A stretch of DNA of 5,527 nt from Bacteroidota bacterium (GCA_017860395.1 JAGDMC010000110.1:1-5527), one strand, 5' to 3'. Positions 1-5,527 are shown, numbered from the stretch's first letter. Numbers and translations: made by a program. Notes: generated by a model not told the origin, from the letters alone.

Positions 1-281
1 TAATCTGCTCCTGTCATCTTCCAGCTTGTGGAAATAGTATACTCATCAGGAATAAGTTCGGGGATAATTGCTGCGCCGGTAGCATCTGTAGTAAACTTAA
101 AAACGGCAGAGCTGCTGGTTAGGATTATTTCCCTGTTTGCATATTTCACATCCGGTTTGAAATTTTCCGGCATATCAAATACAATCTTCATATTTCTGAC
201 AGGTAGCGGCAACTCCCTTGTGCAGCTGAATGCAATTATTGCAAAAATTGCCAGAGAAAATATTTTTAGAAATCTATTCAT
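1..281 (-). CDS. Putative lipoprotein, DUF4876-like, N-terminal part (cut by left window edge)
   Basis: The frame opens with ATG at 281 and stays open for 93 codons to the left edge, so only the N-terminus is visible. Residues 1-20 form a lipoprotein signal peptide: a basic start (MNRFLK), a hydrophobic core, then AFSC with Cys20 as the likely lipidated residue. The mature part (about residues 31-91) alternates short beta strands and contains a stretch TTDATGAAIIPELIPDEYTI (64-83), typical of an Ig-like or carboxypeptidase-regulatory-like fold ('TD..G.A....L.P..Y.I'). From memory of Bacteroidota neighbourhoods, this N-terminus and its place just after a TonB-dependent receptor fit the DUF4876 lipoprotein family, whose function is unknown. 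That assignment is an inference. It starts 12 bp after the receptor stop codon, so it is almost surely cotranscribed and may act at the outer membrane with the receptor. It does not look like SusD, which has a helical TPR fold. I am confident of the gene and lipoprotein nature, less so of the family. Confidence 0.8.
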   Translation of the reverse strand, partial: MNRFLKIFSLAIFAIIAFSCTRELPLPVRNMKIVFDMPENFKPDVKYANREIILTSSSAVFKFTTDATGAAIIPELIPDEYTISTSWKMTGAD

Positions 282-293
282 TGTTTCAAAAGT

Positions 294-3200
294 TTAAATT
301 TTAACAATTAGCTCCATTCCAAAGGAAAACGTACCTGTATTTCTTTCTGTAAGAGTTCCGGAAACATTTGTAGATTGATATGGAGTATAGAAAAATGCGT
401 TGTTTACGAAGAATGAGAATCCCAGTGATGGCGAAATGTCTTTCTGAAGCCTGGCGTTAATAACCCATATTGGCTTGGATGTAACAGCGTCTGTATCCTT
501 AGGATTTTTTATCTGGTCTTTAAGAAGTATTCCCTTAATGGTGTAATCCTGATTGGCAAGCATATCCGGAGTAATCTTATGGTATGAAAGATCTGTATCA
601 ATCCATCCTATAGGGCTGCTGTTCTGATTTGTAGTTTTTGTGTACGTGTACAAAATCACCTGGCCGGTAAATGAAGCTACCATTCTAAGTTGAGGGATGT
701 TGCATACTGCTCTCACTACTGTACTAAGTCTTCTCTGTATGCTTTTTTGCAATCCGGTTGGATATTCAAGTTTGAAAGGAGGTGTATTTACGCCGCCCTG
801 GCCGTAAACAGATGAAGATGGTATACCAACAGGGCTGGAATAATTTGGACCATTTTCCCAGTTGGATGTTTCCATAAATGCACCACTTAAATAGAATGCG
901 GTACGAATGGATTTAATCTGTCCAAAATAGAAATCAAATTCCAACCCTTTGTCCAGACTGGCCTGTGTATTTCCAATCCTTCCGGTAGTTGTAAACACGG
1001 TATCTGTTCTCGCCGGATTTGTCCAGTCAATTATTGGTTTTTGCCCGGGAACAATTATCATCCCCTTTTCTGCAGTATAATAATTTGAAAGGAAAGTCCT
1101 GTAATCTGTATAATTTCCAAATCCATTTGCCATATAATCTCTGTATGCAACTACAGAAAAAGTCATTTCGTTTGGCAACTTAATATCTGCTCCTATTTCC
1201 GATTTGGTGTTTGTTGCATTATGAAGCTTATTATTCCTCTCAACGTATGTAACATAAGTCTGATACATTACAAGCTGCCGGTCTAAATCGGATGGTAAAT
1301 ACTTTGCTGTTTCCCTGTCGGTATATTTTGCTTCAGGATATAAATGCGAAAGTCCGGGTGTTTTTGAGTTTCTTCCCCATGCACCGCGAAATTCCAGCCA
1401 GTCTGTGAGTTTAAGAGAGGCATTCAAACGTGGAGAGAGAGATGATACAGACTCGGGAAGACCGGGCTGCAGCATATCGTACCTTAGACCTGCCTGCAAT
1501 TTGAGGCCGGCCTTTTCACCAAATTTCCAGCTGATGTTGTCTTCTATAAATGCAGAAAACTGATTTAGACTGGGAATATCGTAATATGGGCGTGGCCTTC
1601 CGTTGCTATTAGGATTCAAAGGCATATTGTCATTATCGTTATAGAATCCTTTTGCCCGGTTTTCTTCAAGCCTGTATTCAACCCCCATATTAAATCTCTG
1701 ATGGAATTTGTTTAAATTGGCAGTGAATGCATTGGTTACCTTTGCAAAAAAGTTTTTTGGCCTTCCGATGGTTCCCCCGGATGCTCTGTATGAGTTGCTC
1801 AGATACGGAACTTCATAATAGCCCGAAGACATTGCTGTTATAACCGGTATGCCGCCACCTGCAGAAACGATCTCTGTTGTACGGGATTCGTTTATAGACT
1901 GGCTATATCCAAGGGAATATGACAATGTTCTCATCAGCGGTTTGTTTATACTCAGTCTACCGCTATGGCTGATTCTCAGCGACAACGATTTTTGAGTTCT
2001 TTCGGTTCCTTCAACAATTAAGTCCGGATCGTCACCTCTGAAATCGAGAAGACTGCTTACAGAAAATTTTGTGTTTGAATACCAGATTTTGCCAATGGTC
2101 TTCGTATATGTTACGCCCCCCGAAACTCTGTCAAAAGAGCTGCTCTTTTGCCTGGGATCTCCCCAAGCCTGTGCATAATCGAAGTTGGCATTAAGACTTC
2201 CTCCCTTCTTTCCAAGTTTCCATCCCTTTCCGAACGAAGTATTTAGTGATGTAGGATTTATTTTTGCCCTTATTTCATAAGGAGTATATCCTGCCTTCGT
2301 GTTTACAATTACTGCTCCTGATGCCAGGTCACCGTATTCGGCAGAGGGTATCCCTCTGATAACTTCTACAGATTCAATGTTGTCTGCACCAATTTGCCTC
2401 AGGTCCACTCCTGTGGCACCAATAGCATTTACTGATGTTTTGTCTGAAAGCGAAGCATTGTCTGATACGGGAACACCGTCAATTAGAATTGAAGTTCCAA
2501 AAGCATTGTTAGAACTTGACGTATTAAGTGTTCTTATCGTAATTTTCTCGGCCGATGTCATATCACTGACTCCGGTAACAAGTTGTCCGGGAATGAGCTG
2601 CATTAAATCCTTCAGACTTGTTGCCTGAAGGTGGTCCATCGCCTGTCTTCCAATGGAAGAACTCGTAGAGGTACCGGCCGCGCTGCTTTTAGCGACAACC
2701 GTAACCTCTTCAAGTTCCAGAGATGTAGGTTTAATAAGCACCAACAGTTCTGCCGGCTCCCTGAAATTATAATCCTGAGTATATGTTTCATATCCCAGCA
2801 TCTTTACTTCAATTGCCGACACTCCTACCGGAATGTTTTTGAGTAATGCTGTTCCGTCTAAATCTGCTGCCCCATATATACCGTAAGATTTAAGAAAACA
2901 GGTTGCACCAATTACAGGCTCTTTTGTAACATCGTCAATTACCTTAATTCTTACTGAAACAGGTTTTTGTTGCGCAGCATCAGGTTTTGCAACAGGCTTC
3001 TTTGGAACAGGAATTAACAAAATTACTCCATTGTCAATTTCGTAAGTAAGTCCCGTATTGGTAAGAATGACTTTTAAAATGGTACCTACACTGGCATTCT
3101 GTGCCGAATAGGAAATTCCCTTAATGTTCTTAAGGTCTGCTCCTTTGTATAAATACCCTAAACCTGTCTGTTTCTCTATCTGTTTTAAGCACTCCTCCAG

Positions 3201-3314
3201 TGAAGCGTTTTGCACTTTAAAGGCTTTCACCTGTTGCGTCTGCGCGTTTAGCTGAAGTGTTAAAAACATTAAAAGAACCAGAAGAAAAAAATGCGACCGG
3301 ATAAGTTTTTTCAT
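294..3314 (-). CDS. TonB-dependent outer-membrane receptor with STN signalling domain
   Basis: This 1006-residue protein imports an unidentified ligand across the outer membrane using TonB energy and probably signals its presence. From the ATG at 3314, residues 1-25 are a signal peptide (MKK, hydrophobic core, LNAQ). Residues about 30-103 are a secretin/TonB N-terminal (STN) domain, the part that contacts FecR in transducer receptors. A Pro/Lys/Ala linker (102-118) leads to a carboxypeptidase-D-regulatory-like beta domain (about 121-196, with GATCFLKSYGIYGAADLDG). LEEVTVVAKS (200-209) is a TonB-box-like segment, and the plug spans about 222-340 (ILIDGVPV; IESVEVIRGIPSAEYGDLASGAVIV). The remainder is a beta barrel rich in aromatic and Asn/Ser strands. 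A TTG codon at 3347 would add 11 residues before the signal peptide, so I prefer the ATG. The last residue is Ile rather than the usual Phe/Tyr/Trp. It follows fecR by 53 bp. No SusD gene follows it directly, so a SusC glycan role is not supported. Confidence 0.95.
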   Translation of the reverse strand: MKKLIRSHFFLLVLLMFLTLQLNAQTQQVKAFKVQNASLEECLKQIEKQTGLGYLYKGADLKNIKGISYSAQNASVGTILKVILTNTGLTYEIDNGVILLIPVPKKPVAKPDAAQQKPVSVRIKVIDDVTKEPVIGATCFLKSYGIYGAADLDGTALLKNIPVGVSAIEVKMLGYETYTQDYNFREPAELLVLIKPTSLELEEVTVVAKSSAAGTSTSSSIGRQAMDHLQATSLKDLMQLIPGQLVTGVSDMTSAEKITIRTLNTSSSNNAFGTSILIDGVPVSDNASLSDKTSVNAIGATGVDLRQIGADNIESVEVIRGIPSAEYGDLASGAVIVNTKAGYTPYEIRAKINPTSLNTSFGKGWKLGKKGGSLNANFDYAQAWGDPRQKSSSFDRVSGGVTYTKTIGKIWYSNTKFSVSSLLDFRGDDPDLIVEGTERTQKSLSLRISHSGRLSINKPLMRTLSYSLGYSQSINESRTTEIVSAGGGIPVITAMSSGYYEVPYLSNSYRASGGTIGRPKNFFAKVTNAFTANLNKFHQRFNMGVEYRLEENRAKGFYNDNDNMPLNPNSNGRPRPYYDIPSLNQFSAFIEDNISWKFGEKAGLKLQAGLRYDMLQPGLPESVSSLSPRLNASLKLTDWLEFRGAWGRNSKTPGLSHLYPEAKYTDRETAKYLPSDLDRQLVMYQTYVTYVERNNKLHNATNTKSEIGADIKLPNEMTFSVVAYRDYMANGFGNYTDYRTFLSNYYTAEKGMIIVPGQKPIIDWTNPARTDTVFTTTGRIGNTQASLDKGLEFDFYFGQIKSIRTAFYLSGAFMETSNWENGPNYSSPVGIPSSSVYGQGGVNTPPFKLEYPTGLQKSIQRRLSTVVRAVCNIPQLRMVASFTGQVILYTYTKTTNQNSSPIGWIDTDLSYHKITPDMLANQDYTIKGILLKDQIKNPKDTDAVTSKPIWVINARLQKDISPSLGFSFFVNNAFFYTPYQSTNVSGTLTERNTGTFSFGMELIVKI

Positions 3315-3367
3315 CGATAAATGAGTTATAGTTAATAGGTGGTTCAATTATATTTAATAAAATCTGC

Positions 3368-4480
3368 TCATCTTTTATAAGTCACCGATACAGTATTGTC
3401 TTCGGTTTTAAAATCTACATTTGAAACTTTTGAAAGTTGCTCAAGAACAACCTTAAGATTGTCGTTCAAAGGCAATTTACCGGTAAACTTTTCGGATGAA
3501 GTTCCTTTATCCCTGAAGTCTACATTTATGTCATATCTCCTTTCGAGTATCTTGAAAATTTCATCGAGCGACTGTTCTTCAATACGAAGCAAGTTGTCGA
3601 TCCACGATGTATACAACTCTACATTTACTCTTGAAACTTCTGCCTTATCACTTACTCTGTCATATGAATATTGCTCTCCGGCTGCAATTTTCTTTTCAAT
3701 TCCGTTAGATTCAGGAATAGAAATCGATCCGGTAACAAGAGTTGTAACAGTCTTATTTTCGTTTGAATATGCATTCACATTGAACGAAGTTCCCAGAACT
3801 CTCACTTTATAATCATTCGTTTTAACGGTAAAAGGAGCATTTTCATCTCTTTTCACCTCAAAATATGCCTCACCGGTGAGTTCAACATTTCTTTCATTTG
3901 AAGTAAACTGAACAGGATATTTTATTTTGCTAAGCGCGTTCAGCCACACTTTTGTGCCATCGCTAAGTATGATTGAGTAAGACCTACCCTTTGGAACAGA
4001 GAGCTCATTGTATTCAATGGATTGCGATTCTTTTTTACTGTCCGCACCGGAATTTACACCGGCATAAGAGATTTCGCCGGCAGATTCGTTTACACGGATT
4101 CCGGAAATTTTGTCCTCTATTCTTGTATTTGAGTCAAGCTGTACCGTCTCTCCGCTGGATAGAGTGAGAACCACATTGCCATTGGCTGGCATAATTCCAG
4201 ATGATACTACTGCAATAGTATTATTAACATCACTCTTATCTGTAACATTAATAATGAGCGTAATGAGTAAGGCCAAAGATGCTGCAGCCGCAGATATTTT
4301 ATATACCTTAGCTCTGTTTGCACGCCACCAGAATTTTAACCAATCCGATTTTGTATCAATACTCTTAAGTGATTTCTGCCTGAATTTGTAATCAGCTGCA
4401 AATTCAGAATCCATGTCCTGCAACATTTTGTCTGCAAGATCCCTGGCATCTTCTATTGCTTTTTTATATCTTTCTTCCAT
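3368..4480 (-). CDS. FecR-type anti-sigma factor (FecR and DUF4974 domains)
   Basis: This 370-residue inner-membrane regulator is expected to hold the ECF sigma factor encoded just upstream and release it when the STN domain of the outer-membrane receptor reports ligand. Residues 1-58 are cytoplasmic, charged and helical (the sigma-binding part). One membrane segment lies at about 61-79 (ISAAAASLALLITLIINVT). The periplasmic part carries a FecR domain at about 158-254, recognisable from ELSVPKGRSYSIILSDGTKVWLNA, then LTGEAYFEV (201-209), FTVKTNDYKVRVLGTSFNV (217-235) and TLVTGSI (247-253). A DUF4974 domain at about 298-368 includes SLDEIFKILERRYDINVDF (304-322) and FTGKLPLNDNLKVVLEQLS (332-350). 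The ATG at 4480 is the natural start, with no clear Shine-Dalgarno, and an 8-bp hairpin lies 4 nt before it. Order and spacing (61 bp after the sigma gene, 53 bp before the receptor gene) support a single operon. The family call is secure and the partnership is inferred from neighbourhood. Confidence 0.96.
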   Translation of the reverse strand: MEERYKKAIEDARDLADKMLQDMDSEFAADYKFRQKSLKSIDTKSDWLKFWWRANRAKVYKISAAAASLALLITLIINVTDKSDVNNTIAVVSSGIMPANGNVVLTLSSGETVQLDSNTRIEDKISGIRVNESAGEISYAGVNSGADSKKESQSIEYNELSVPKGRSYSIILSDGTKVWLNALSKIKYPVQFTSNERNVELTGEAYFEVKRDENAPFTVKTNDYKVRVLGTSFNVNAYSNENKTVTTLVTGSISIPESNGIEKKIAAGEQYSYDRVSDKAEVSRVNVELYTSWIDNLLRIEEQSLDEIFKILERRYDINVDFRDKGTSSEKFTGKLPLNDNLKVVLEQLSKVSNVDFKTEDNTVSVTYKR

Positions 4481-4484
4481 TGTA

Positions 4485-4506
4485 ATATCAGATTCTATTC
4501 TGATAT
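4485..4506 (-). promoter_or_regulatory. Hairpin just ahead of the fecR start codon
   Basis: ATATCAGA (4485-4492) and TCTGATAT (4499-4506) form a perfect 8-bp stem with a 6-nt loop. In the mRNA it ends 4 nt before the fecR ATG and is preceded by a pyrimidine-rich tract (T9 on the minus strand, 4522-4514). The T-tract is on the wrong side of the hairpin for a Rho-independent terminator of the sigma gene. The structure could instead shield the fecR start, set the sigma to anti-sigma ratio, or be a protein-binding palindrome. The stem is AT-rich, so its stability is modest. Confidence 0.4.
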
Positions 4507-4541
4507 ATAAACGAAAAAAAAAGAAAAAGGGTGACAGCTAA

Positions 4542-5075
4542 TTAAAGAAAAGGGAAAAGAAGCATAATAAAAATTTCCCCGAATGAGTCCCTCAGAATTT
4601 TATACGAACGTGCCTTAAGGGTTTTAACTGTATTAACAGATATTTTTAAATCTTCAGCAATTTCATTCATTGACATCCCGCTCATAGACATCCTTATTAT
4701 TTTTTGGCTTTGAGGGGCAAGTGCCTCAATTGCTTTATCCAGTAGACGGAATGCCTCCTCTTTTACTACTTCGTTTACCTCGGATTCAACATCCTGTGCA
4801 TTCTCGAGTGAATTTAAGTTTGGTTTTTTCTTCCTGAGAAAATCGATACAGGAGTTTCTTGTAGTAATGTAAAGATATGCCTTGAATGCAATCTCATTTT
4901 TGAATGCCGGATTACTGTTCCATATTTTTAGGAAAACCTCCTGAACAATATCTTTTGCATCATGCTCATTTTTTAGAATCTTATTTGCAAAAAGAACCTG
5001 AGACGCATAAAAATCCTGATAGATTTCTTTGAATGCGTACTCCTTTTCTGCAATTATTAGATGATGTCTAAGCAT
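4542..5075 (-). CDS. RNA polymerase ECF sigma factor (sigma-70 family, Bacteroidota FecI-like)
   Basis: This 177-residue sigma factor would direct RNA polymerase to promoters of its own regulon, probably including the receptor operon. Sigma region 2 covers about residues 16-83, with the core-binding and -10-recognition motif DAKDIVQEVFLKIW at 39-52 and the helix FKAYLYITTRNSCIDFLRKKK at about 64-84. A short linker (85-106) leads to region 4 at about 109-162. There, LAPQSQKIIRMSMSGMSMNE is followed by the helix-turn-helix IAEDLKISVNTVKTLKARSY (139-158), which should bind the -35-type element. There is no extra C-terminal domain, as is usual for ECF sigmas. The last 13 residues (FGEIFIMLLFPFL) are strikingly hydrophobic, and I recall similar tails in many Bacteroidota ECF sigmas. 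It starts at ATG 5075, 18 nt after a TATCTTTG promoter box. It is the first gene of the operon and its direct neighbour is a FecR anti-sigma, its likely partner. Confidence 0.96.
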   Translation of the reverse strand: MLRHHLIIAEKEYAFKEIYQDFYASQVLFANKILKNEHDAKDIVQEVFLKIWNSNPAFKNEIAFKAYLYITTRNSCIDFLRKKKPNLNSLENAQDVESEVNEVVKEEAFRLLDKAIEALAPQSQKIIRMSMSGMSMNEIAEDLKISVNTVKTLKARSYKILRDSFGEIFIMLLFPFL

Positions 5076-5082
5076 TTAAATA

Positions 5083-5138
5083 TATGAGTGTCGCAAAGAT
5101 AATCTTTTTGACCAAACCAAATGTATGATTCACTCATA
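5083..5138. repeat. 8-bp inverted repeat flanking the sigma promoter
   Basis: TATGAGTG at 5083-5090 and CACTCATA at 5131-5138 are exact reverse complements. They enclose the whole candidate promoter, including -7 and -33 boxes. The right arm overlaps the palindrome at 5123-5139, so the half-site ATGAGTG appears on both sides of the transcription start. It could be a pair of operator half-sites. It is shorter than the repeats known to flank invertible promoters in Bacteroides, so inversion is unlikely. Confidence 0.35.
5094..5121 (-). promoter_or_regulatory. Putative Bacteroidota-type promoter of the sigma-fecR-receptor operon
   Basis: On the minus strand TATCTTTG (5101 down to 5094) matches the Bacteroidota housekeeping -7 consensus TAnnTTTG exactly. 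A TTTG at 5121-5118 lies 16 nt upstream and could be the -33 element, a little closer than the usual spacing. A second TTTG at 5116-5113 is only 11 nt away and is less likely. Transcription would start around 5086-5090, giving a short leader of about 11-15 nt before the sigma ATG at 5075. The sequence match is direct; its use as a promoter is inferred. Confidence 0.6.
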
Positions 5139-5139
5139 C
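5123..5139. promoter_or_regulatory. Short inverted repeat upstream of the sigma promoter, possible operator
   Basis: GTATGA (5123-5128) and TCATAC (5134-5139) are perfect 6-bp inverted arms with a 5-bp spacer, ending just upstream of the candidate -33 box. On the minus strand it reads GTATGAGTGAATCATAC. The size, symmetry and place suit a dimeric regulator, but short palindromes arise often in AT-rich DNA and no regulator is identified. Confidence 0.3.
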
Positions 5140-5204
5140 TATACCATTTCATTGACAAACAATAGATTATGAAATAATAGCTATATAAATAGATTTAGCA
5201 CAAT

Positions 5205-5527
5205 ATGCGTATTTCATTATTAATTAGATACATAACAAATACGGATATCAATTCTAAATATATAAATAATGTTGCCATATCCCAACAGTTAGTCTCAAGC
5301 GGAAGAGTATCCGCCGCCATTTCAAAAGGGTCGTCAGCCTCTTTTTTAGTAAAACAAAAAGATGTTACAGAAAGATTAGCTGTCCATATACCTTACTCGG
5401 GCACACTCAGCCGCAGGGAGCGAAGAGTAGCTGAGCGACTGAGGATGGACGGTGACCGATACGGTATATGGACAGGTGATTATCTCTGGGATAACTTTGT
5501 CTTTTGGGCAAAAAAAAAGAGTCTGAC
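5205..5527 (+). CDS. Unrecognised open frame, N-terminal part (runs off right window edge)
   Basis: A frame opens at ATG 5205, two codons after an in-frame TAG (5196-5198), and stays open for 107 codons to the edge. Both other plus frames have many stops in the same stretch. I do not recognise the protein. Residues 1-22 are rich in I/N/Y. A serine-rich stretch follows (31-46, SSGRVSAAISKGSSAS), then a basic segment (SRRERRVAERLR, 69-80) and an aromatic segment (RYGIWTGDYLWDNFVFWAKKK, 85-105). I see no signal peptide or catalytic motif. GC content by my count is about 21% over 5205-5280, 41% over 5281-5379 and 56% over 5380-5475, which is unusually uneven. A 96-nt palindrome covers codons 59-91. 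There is no Shine-Dalgarno, as is normal in this phylum. It could be a genuine divergent gene, a mobile-element gene, or an open frame running through a structured non-coding element. The frame is certain, its coding status moderate. Confidence 0.5.
   Translation, partial: MRISLLIRYITNTDINSKYINNVAISQQLVSSGRVSAAISKGSSASFLVKQKDVTERLAVHIPYSGTLSRRERRVAERLRMDGDRYGIWTGDYLWDNFVFWAKKKSL
5299..5314. repeat. Small GC-rich hairpin in the right-hand open frame
   Basis: GCGGA (5299-5303) pairs with TCCGC (5310-5314) around a 6-nt loop, AGAGTA. The 8-mer GAAGAGTA (5302-5309), spanning the loop here, recurs at 5422-5429 in the inner loop of the larger palindrome. This could reflect a repeated structural module or simply chance. 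It is too small to name. Confidence 0.3.
5380..5475. repeat. 96-nt GC-rich imperfect palindrome inside the right-hand open frame
   Basis: CTGTCCATATACC (5380-5392) is the exact reverse complement of GGTATATGGACAG (5463-5475). Pairing continues inwards imperfectly: TA (5394-5395), TCGG (5397-5400) with CCGA (5456-5459), and CAC (5402-5404) with GTG (5452-5454). An inner stem pairs CTCAGC (5406-5411) with GCTGAG (5430-5435). The whole can fold into one long hairpin in DNA or RNA. By my count 54 of 96 bases are G or C, well above the flanks. The pentamer GATTA occurs just outside both ends (5374-5378 and 5478-5482). It may be a small palindromic repeat element (REP- or MITE-like), the end of a mobile element, or a folded RNA. 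No second copy is present in the window. Confidence 0.65.

Larger units (their letters stand above)
5076..5204. other. Divergent AT-rich intergenic region
   Basis: These 129 bp separate the minus-strand sigma gene from the plus-strand frame starting at 5205. The left half holds the sigma promoter and its inverted repeats. The right half is nearly pure A/T and contains a direct repeat AATAGATT (5161-5168 and 5188-5195) and an inverted repeat ATGAAATA (5169-5176) / TATTTCAT (5210-5217). On the plus strand, TAGATTTA (5190-5197) is one base off the -7 consensus, but it lies only 7 nt before the ATG and has no convincing -33 partner. I see no RNA gene here. Confidence 0.6.

Noticed and set aside
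28..297. Plus-strand open frame antisense to the lipoprotein
   Set aside because: It lies opposite a clear signal-peptide-bearing gene in operon position, and its translation shows no recognisable domain.
2299..2846. Two plus-strand open frames antisense to the receptor plug region
   Set aside because: The minus-strand frame there encodes conserved plug motifs (ILIDGVPV, IESVEVIRG). The antisense peptides look like shadows of it.
3315..3347. TTG at 3347 as the start of the TonB-dependent receptor
   Set aside because: It would place 11 residues before a normal signal peptide that begins MKKLIRS. The ATG at 3314 gives a standard exported protein and needs no rare start codon.
3396..4391. Plus-strand open frames antisense to fecR
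   Set aside because: FecR and DUF4974 motifs on the minus strand explain this region fully, and the opposite-strand peptides lack any family signature.
4485..4541. Rho-independent terminator between the sigma gene and fecR
   Set aside because: On the transcribed strand the T-run precedes the hairpin instead of following it, and the stem is AT-rich.
5152..5180. TTGACA (5152-5157) with TAATAG 17 nt downstream as a sigma-70 promoter for the right-hand frame
   Set aside because: It fits the enterobacterial consensus, but Bacteroidota use TTTG / TAnnTTTG boxes, and TAATAG-like hexamers are common in such AT-rich DNA.
5280..5527. Integron attC site or retron msr/msd RNA as explanation for the palindrome
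   Set aside because: I found no correctly placed RYYYAAC / GTTRRRY core pair, and no paired a1/a2 arms with the expected layout. No integrase or reverse transcriptase is visible in the window.
1..5527. tRNA, rRNA or CRISPR array
   Set aside because: No cloverleaf, rRNA-like block or regularly spaced repeat was seen on either strand.

Overview
The window looks like a piece of a Bacteroidota (Bacteroidales-like) chromosome. The evidence is an AT-rich sequence, a Bacteroidota-type -7 promoter box (TATCTTTG) ahead of the sigma gene, a lack of Shine-Dalgarno sites, and the order ECF sigma factor, FecR-type anti-sigma factor, TonB-dependent receptor with an N-terminal STN domain. This order is characteristic of that phylum.

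Four genes lie on the minus strand and are transcribed from right to left. They are an ECF sigma factor (5075 to 4542), a FecR/DUF4974 inner-membrane anti-sigma factor (4480 to 3368), a large outer-membrane TonB-dependent receptor (ATG at 3314, stop at 294) and the first 93 codons of a surface or periplasmic lipoprotein (from 281 to beyond the left edge). Gaps are 61, 53 and 12 bp, and no obvious terminator separates the genes, so one operon is likely. The first three form a trans-envelope signalling relay: ligand binding at the receptor is passed through its STN domain to the periplasmic part of FecR, which frees the sigma factor to drive transcription. No SusD-like gene follows the receptor within the window. 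The next gene instead resembles the DUF4876 lipoproteins, so the transported substrate is not obviously a glycan and cannot be named from this window.

The region 5076-5204 is a 129-bp, very AT-rich divergent intergenic region. It carries the putative sigma promoter and two small inverted repeats that could be operator sites. A hairpin lies 4 nt ahead of the fecR start codon.

From 5205 to the right edge the plus strand holds an open frame of 107 codons that runs off the window. I do not recognise its product. It contains a GC-rich, 96-nt imperfect palindrome (5380-5475) with perfect 13-bp outer arms and, near the edge, an in-phase A AAA AAG slippery heptamer. This right-hand segment is the least ordinary part of the window. 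The sigma/FecR/receptor part is a well-known type of system.
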